From Candidatus Atribacteria bacterium (GTDB taxonomy: Bacteria > Atribacterota > Atribacteria > Atribacterales > Caldatribacteriaceae): a stretch of 5,135 nt of DNA. The stretch spans positions 1 through 5,135 of the forward strand of contig JARRCQ010000140.1 in the NCBI GenBank assembly GCA_029982105.1, read 5' to 3'. The notes under the pieces were generated by a model that made no database searches, was not told where the DNA came from, and saw only the letters and a list, made by a program, of their open reading frames with translations. Shown here in pieces: positions 1 to 5,135 of this stretch (positions are counted from its first letter, which is position 1; every line of letters begins with the position of its first letter). A program made the translations under genes and the position numbers.

Positions 1-1433
<1,433 letters not shown>

Positions 1434-4400
1434 TTATTTTTCTCTTCTCTGGAGATTAATATCCAACATTGGAGCATCTTCTTCCTCTTCTACTTCCTCC
1501 AGAGAAATTTCTCTTTTTTTAGAATCGGATACTCTCACGTCTAGACACAGGCTCTGTAACTCTTTTACCAACACTTTGAAAGACTCAGGAAGAGAAGGTT
1601 TAAGGATATTTTTACCTTTAACAATAGCCTCATAAGCCTGCACCCTTCCTGTGATATCATCAGACTTCACCGTAAGCATTTCCTGCAAGGTATAAGCTGC
1701 TCCGTATCCTTCCAAGGCCCATACTTCCATTTCACCAAATCTCTGGCCACCAAATTGAGCTTTGCCTCCTAAAGGCTGTTGAGTCACCAAAGAGTAAGGG
1801 CCAGTAGAACGAGCGTGAATTTTAGTCTCTACCAGATGAGCTAATTTAAGCATATATATATAACCTACGGTGATTTCATTATCAAAAGGCTCTCCTGTTC
1901 TCCCATCATAAAGAACAGTCTTACCTTGAGGAAGAAGTTTGAAATCAGGAGAAACCCGAGAATCAAAAAAGGAATCCCAGGAATTGCTTTCCTTTGGAGT
2001 TTCAGCTTTCTTCATAAGTTCCGCAATCTCTTTCTCTTTCGCTCCATCAAAAGGAGGACTAGATAAAAATTGTCTTTCCTTATTAGCTATCCATCCTAAG
2101 TGAGTCTCTAAAACCTGTCCTACGTTCATCCGGGAGGGAACTCCCAAGGGGTTGAGCACTATATCTACTGGTGTTCCATCAGGAAGGTAAGGCATATCTT
2201 CTTCCCTCACTATCCGAGCCACTACTCCTTTGTTTCCATGCCTACCAGCCATTTTATCTCCTACTGATATTTTCCTTTTTTGAGCTACAAAAACCTTTAC
2301 CAGCTTATTCACTCCCGGTGCCAACTCATCACCATTTTCTCGGGAAAATACTTTAACATCTATAATCTTACCGTATTCTCCATGAGGGATACGTAGTGAA
2401 GTATCTCTAACTTCTCGAGCTTTTTCTCCGAATATAGCCCGCAAAAGTTTTTCTTCCGGAGTAAGTTCAGTTTCTCCTTTAGGAGTTACTTTGCCTACCA
2501 GAATATCACCCGGTTTTACATCCGAACCTATTCTTACTATTCCTTCTTTATCCAAATTGCGCAACATATCTTCTCCCAAATTCGGAATATCTCGGGTAAT
2601 TTCCTCCGGACCTAATTTAGTATCTCGGGCTTCTACTTCGTATTCATCGATATGAATAGAAGTAAAAACATCTTCTTTAACCAACCTTTCACTAATCATA
2701 ATGGCATCTTCAAAATTTTCTCCTTCCCAGGGCATAAAAGCTACTAAAACATTCCTACCCAGGGACAGCTCACCCATAGAGGTACAGGGACCATCAGCAA
2801 TAATTTGCCCCTTTTCTACTACATCTCCTTTTCTAACTATCGGTTTATGATTAATGCAAGTACTTTGGTTAGACCTTTGAAATTTATTTAATTCATATAC
2901 ATCCACTATGCCATCATCTGCTTCTATTTCGACTCGCAAGGCATCAGCTTTTCTGACTATTCCGCCTCTTTTTGCTATAACTGTAGCTCCTGAATCCTGT
3001 GCCACCTTATATTCTATTCCCGTCCCAATATAGGGTGGATGAGGAGCCAAAAGGGGAACAGCTTGTCTTTGCATGTTAGTACCCATCAGTGCTCGGTTAG
3101 CATCGTTATGCTCCAAAAAAGGAATCAAAGCAGCAGAAGCACTAATAATCTGCTGAGGAGAAACATCAATAAAATCAATTTTATCCCGGGATACTTCTAC
3201 TATTTTTTCCCTAAATCGGGCTATCACGCTTTCTGCCTTAATGTATCCTTCCTCATCCAAAGAAACATCAGGTGGAGCAGTATGATAGAGGTCTTCTTCG
3301 TCGGCAGCAAGGTAAACAACTTCATCAGTAACTCTCCCATTCACTACTCTTCTATAGGGAGTTTCTACAAATCCGTAGTCATTAACTTTAGCAAATATAC
3401 ATAGAGAGGTAATAAGGCCAATATTAGGACCTTCTGGAGTTTCAATAGGACATATTCTTCCATAATGGGTATAATGGACATCTCGAACTTCAAAGCCAGC
3501 TCTTTCCCGGCTTAGACCTCCCGGCCCCAGAGCACTAAGTCTTCGCTTATGAGTAATTTCGGAAAGAGGATTAACTTGGTCCATAAATTGAGAGAGGGGG
3601 CTACTACCCAAAAACTCTCGTATAGCAGCAATAATAGGCCTTACGTTAATAAGGATTTGAGGAGTAGCAGATTCCAAGTCAGGGTGAATAGTCATCCGCT
3701 CTCGAATCACCTTTTCCACTCGCAAAAGGCCGATGCGGAACTGATTCTGCAAAAGTTCTCCCACCATACGAGCTCTTCGGTTACCAAGGTGGTCGACATC
3801 ATCTTCATAACCAATACCATCAATAAGATTAAGAAAGTAGCGAATGCTTCCCACTACATCCTCAGGGGTGAGAGTCCTATCCTTCTTTACTCTCACTTTT
3901 TCTATCCCTAATCCTCGTAAATCTCGGATAAGCCCTAAAGTCAACGAACTTCCTTTTTCTACTAAAATTTCTCCCGTAACTTCATCTTGTAATGCTTCAC
4001 TTAAAATTTTTCCTTCCAAATCTTCAGAGAGAATCTCCCAGGTATCCTCCCGTTCCACATAGATTTTTACTGGTAAATCTTCCTCATTAAGTACGGTTAT
4101 GTATTCTATTGGATATTCTTCACTAAGCTCTTCTACTTCTCGAGCCAAGCGACGGTTAATTTTCTCTCCTTTTCTTCCCACTATTCGATAACGAGAAAAA
4201 TCAATGTCTTCACCCAGTAAATTGATATCTCGTACACACTCCTTATTTAACAAATCTATAACAATGTCTTCAGCTAATACTGGTTCTTCTATCCTAATAA
4301 CTCTTTCTTCCAATTTCAATTTATTGGTTATTTTATATCGACCTACTTCACCCAAATCATAGTGACGGGGGTCAAAAAATAAGTATTTAATAAAGTCTCG

Positions 4401-5135
4401 GGTATTCTCCTCAGTAGGAGGCTCACTGGGACGAAGTTTACGAAAGATTTCCACCACTGCTTCTTTACCATTAGTAGAAGGGTCTCTCTCCAAAGTTTTG
4501 CGAACAATAGGATGGTAATCAAATAGAGCCAGAATCTCCTCGTTGTCTTCATATCCTAAAGCTCTAACTAAAGTAACAGCGTTTATTTTTCTCCTTTTAT
4601 CTACTCGCACATAAACAATATCACCTGGATCGATTCCAAACTCTAACCATGCGCCTCGATTGGGGATAATTTTAAAACCATAATCCATTTTCCCCGCAGG
4701 AGTGACTTCTTTAGAGAAAAACACTCCAGGAGAACGAACTAATTGAGTAACTACCACGCGCTCAGCTCCATTAACCACAAAAGTACCCCAGTCAGTCATA
4801 AGAGGTATGTCACCCATATACACGTCCTGTTCCTTTATCCCGTTGGTCTGTCGATCAATCAGCCTTATTCGGGCATGAAGAGGAACAGAATAGGTTCTAC
4901 CTCTTTCCTTAGCTTCTCTAACAGAGAAGGGGGGATCCTCCAATCGGTAGTTAACAAATTCCAGAACTAATCTTCCCGTAAAGTCTTGAACTGGAAACAC
5001 TTCTAAGAAAACTTCTTGTAGCCCCTGTCTTTTCCGACTTTCCGGTGGTACGTCTTTTTGCAAAAACCACTCAAAAGACTTCTTTTGAATTTCTATGAAA
5101 TCAGGAAGCTCCAGAAAAGAAGGAATTTTGGCAAA
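1434..5135 (-). CDS. rpoB: RNA polymerase beta subunit, partial at the N-terminus (right window edge)
   Basis: This is the beta subunit of DNA-dependent RNA polymerase, which forms one pincer of the core enzyme and part of the active site and carries the rifampicin pocket. The frame is open to the right edge and gives 1233 residues before TAA. A TTG at 5063-5061 could pass as a start, but 24 family-conserved residues precede it ([17 protein letters not shown]), so it is an internal leucine and the true start lies outside. In visible numbering (residue 1 at 5135), the protrusion and lobe occupy roughly 1-500. The rifampicin region is 510-536, GENFEDA is 805-811, the active-site lysines in [11 protein letters not shown] are K961 and K969, and H1107 lies in HARSTG. 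The conserved C-terminal block spans about 1110-1200, followed by an acidic tail (EEVEEEED). No E. coli-type large insertion follows the DTSLRIPHG element. Two regions look longer than in Bacillus: the lobe (about 274-422) and a stretch at about 1040-1071. There is no frameshift or internal stop. Identification is certain. Confidence 0.99.
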   Translation of the reverse strand, partial: FAKIPSFLELPDFIEIQKKSFEWFLQKDVPPESRKRQGLQEVFLEVFPVQDFTGRLVLEFVNYRLEDPPFSVREAKERGRTYSVPLHARIRLIDRQTNGIKEQDVYMGDIPLMTDWGTFVVNGAERVVVTQLVRSPGVFFSKEVTPAGKMDYGFKIIPNRGAWLEFGIDPGDIVYVRVDKRRKINAVTLVRALGYEDNEEILALFDYHPIVRKTLERDPSTNGKEAVVEIFRKLRPSEPPTEENTRDFIKYLFFDPRHYDLGEVGRYKITNKLKLEERVIRIEEPVLAEDIVIDLLNKECVRDINLLGEDIDFSRYRIVGRKGEKINRRLAREVEELSEEYPIEYITVLNEEDLPVKIYVEREDTWEILSEDLEGKILSEALQDEVTGEILVEKGSSLTLGLIRDLRGLGIEKVRVKKDRTLTPEDVVGSIRYFLNLIDGIGYEDDVDHLGNRRARMVGELLQNQFRIGLLRVEKVIRERMTIHPDLESATPQILINVRPIIAAIREFLGSSPLSQFMDQVNPLSEITHKRRLSALGPGGLSRERAGFEVRDVHYTHYGRICPIETPEGPNIGLITSLCIFAKVNDYGFVETPYRRVVNGRVTDEVVYLAADEEDLYHTAPPDVSLDEEGYIKAESVIARFREKIVEVSRDKIDFIDVSPQQIISASAALIPFLEHNDANRALMGTNMQRQAVPLLAPHPPYIGTGIEYKVAQDSGATVIAKRGGIVRKADALRVEIEADDGIVDVYELNKFQRSNQSTCINHKPIVRKGDVVEKGQIIADGPCTSMGELSLGRNVLVAFMPWEGENFEDAIMISERLVKEDVFTSIHIDEYEVEARDTKLGPEEITRDIPNLGEDMLRNLDKEGIVRIGSDVKPGDILVGKVTPKGETELTPEEKLLRAIFGEKAREVRDTSLRIPHGEYGKIIDVKVFSRENGDELAPGVNKLVKVFVAQKRKISVGDKMAGRHGNKGVVARIVREEDMPYLPDGTPVDIVLNPLGVPSRMNVGQVLETHLGWIANKERQFLSSPPFDGAKEKEIAELMKKAETPKESNSWDSFFDSRVSPDFKLLPQGKTVLYDGRTGEPFDNEITVGYIYMLKLAHLVETKIHARSTGPYSLVTQQPLGGKAQFGGQRFGEMEVWALEGYGAAYTLQEMLTVKSDDITGRVQAYEAIVKGKNILKPSLPESFKVLVKELQSLCLDVRVSDSKKREISLEEVEEEEDAPMLDINLQRREK
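3528..3608 (-). other. Rifampicin-pocket region of rpoB (cluster I)
   Basis: This stretch matches E. coli beta residues 507-533, the main rifampicin resistance cluster. The usual drug-contacting residues all have the sensitive form: L511, Q513, F514, D516, H526, R529, S531 and L533 (E. coli numbering). The more distant R687 (in NMQRQAVP) and I572 (in PNIGLI) are also unchanged. Differences from E. coli are proline at 510, valine at 518 and leucine at 530. Leucine at 530 is common in Gram-positive bacteria. The sequence suggests a drug-binding pocket, but susceptibility also depends on uptake and modification, which cannot be seen here. Confidence 0.9.
3870..4316 (-). other. Expanded beta-lobe segment of rpoB
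   Basis: About 149 residues separate the conserved GRYKITNKL element from [12 protein letters not shown]. As recalled, Bacillus subtilis RpoB has about 95 there. The segment is rich in charged residues and alternating beta-like stretches. It holds two similar submotifs 72 residues apart: a K-G pair, then a hydrophobic residue, then LxR and a closing L (4172-4125 and 3956-3909). The second copy, beginning TGEILVEKG, matches the single Bacillus element (TGEILAEKG). The first may be a diverged duplicate. The region lies in the beta lobe/protrusion area, where lineage-specific length changes are common. Confidence 0.6.

Noticed and set aside
3039..4062. Three plus-strand open frames (3039-3404, 3549-3911, 3844-4062).
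   Set aside because: All are antisense to conserved rpoB sequence, overlap one another or follow its codon pattern, and resemble no known protein.
4343..4552. Minus-strand open frame of 69 codons with a hydrophobic start.
   Set aside because: It is out of frame inside rpoB, where the rpoB frame is clearly conserved ([20 protein letters not shown]).
5061..5063. TTG as the start of RpoB.
   Set aside because: The same frame is open to the window edge, and the 24 upstream residues match the conserved RpoB N-terminus (LELP..IEIQ..S). There is no convincing Shine-Dalgarno sequence before the TTG.

Overview
The window is the rpoB-rpoC junction of a bacterial RNA polymerase operon. Both genes are on the minus strand and both run off the window. 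Essentially every base is coding. Transcription runs right to left: rpoB (beta subunit) enters at the right edge and stops at 1434. After 18 bases carrying a strong Shine-Dalgarno sequence, rpoC (beta prime subunit) starts at 1415 and leaves through the left edge. No RNA gene, mobile element, CRISPR array, promoter or terminator is supported.

rpoB covers 5135 to 1434: 1233 visible residues plus a TAA stop. By comparison with the Bacillus family member, only about 15 to 20 N-terminal residues are missing. All the core elements are recognisable: protrusion, lobe, rifampicin pocket, active-site lysines, the C-terminal clamp/switch segment and a short acidic tail. rpoC covers 1415 to 1: 471 complete codons, ending just after the conserved KRVDYSG element. 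Its catalytic NADFDGD motif would lie beyond the left edge. The two products assemble into the polymerase core, and their adjacency is the usual bacterial arrangement.

The organism is bacterial. The DNA is AT-rich by eye, with AGA/CGA arginine and AAA lysine codons common, and rpoC uses a TTG start. RpoB lacks the large C-terminal-half insertion of Escherichia coli and resembles Bacillota, Thermotogota and deep-branching candidate lineages. I cannot place it more precisely. A thermophilic or anaerobic candidate phylum is possible but is only a guess.

The most notable feature is inside rpoC. Where Bacillus has one short segment of about 35 residues between the VLYFAS and GAEAI elements, this protein has about 155 residues. 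The extra length appears to be made of tandem, diverged copies of that same segment. Thermus and Thermotoga carry large lineage-specific inserts at or near this site, but here the internal homology can be seen directly. No unknown multi-gene system is present; the novelty is limited to subunit architecture.
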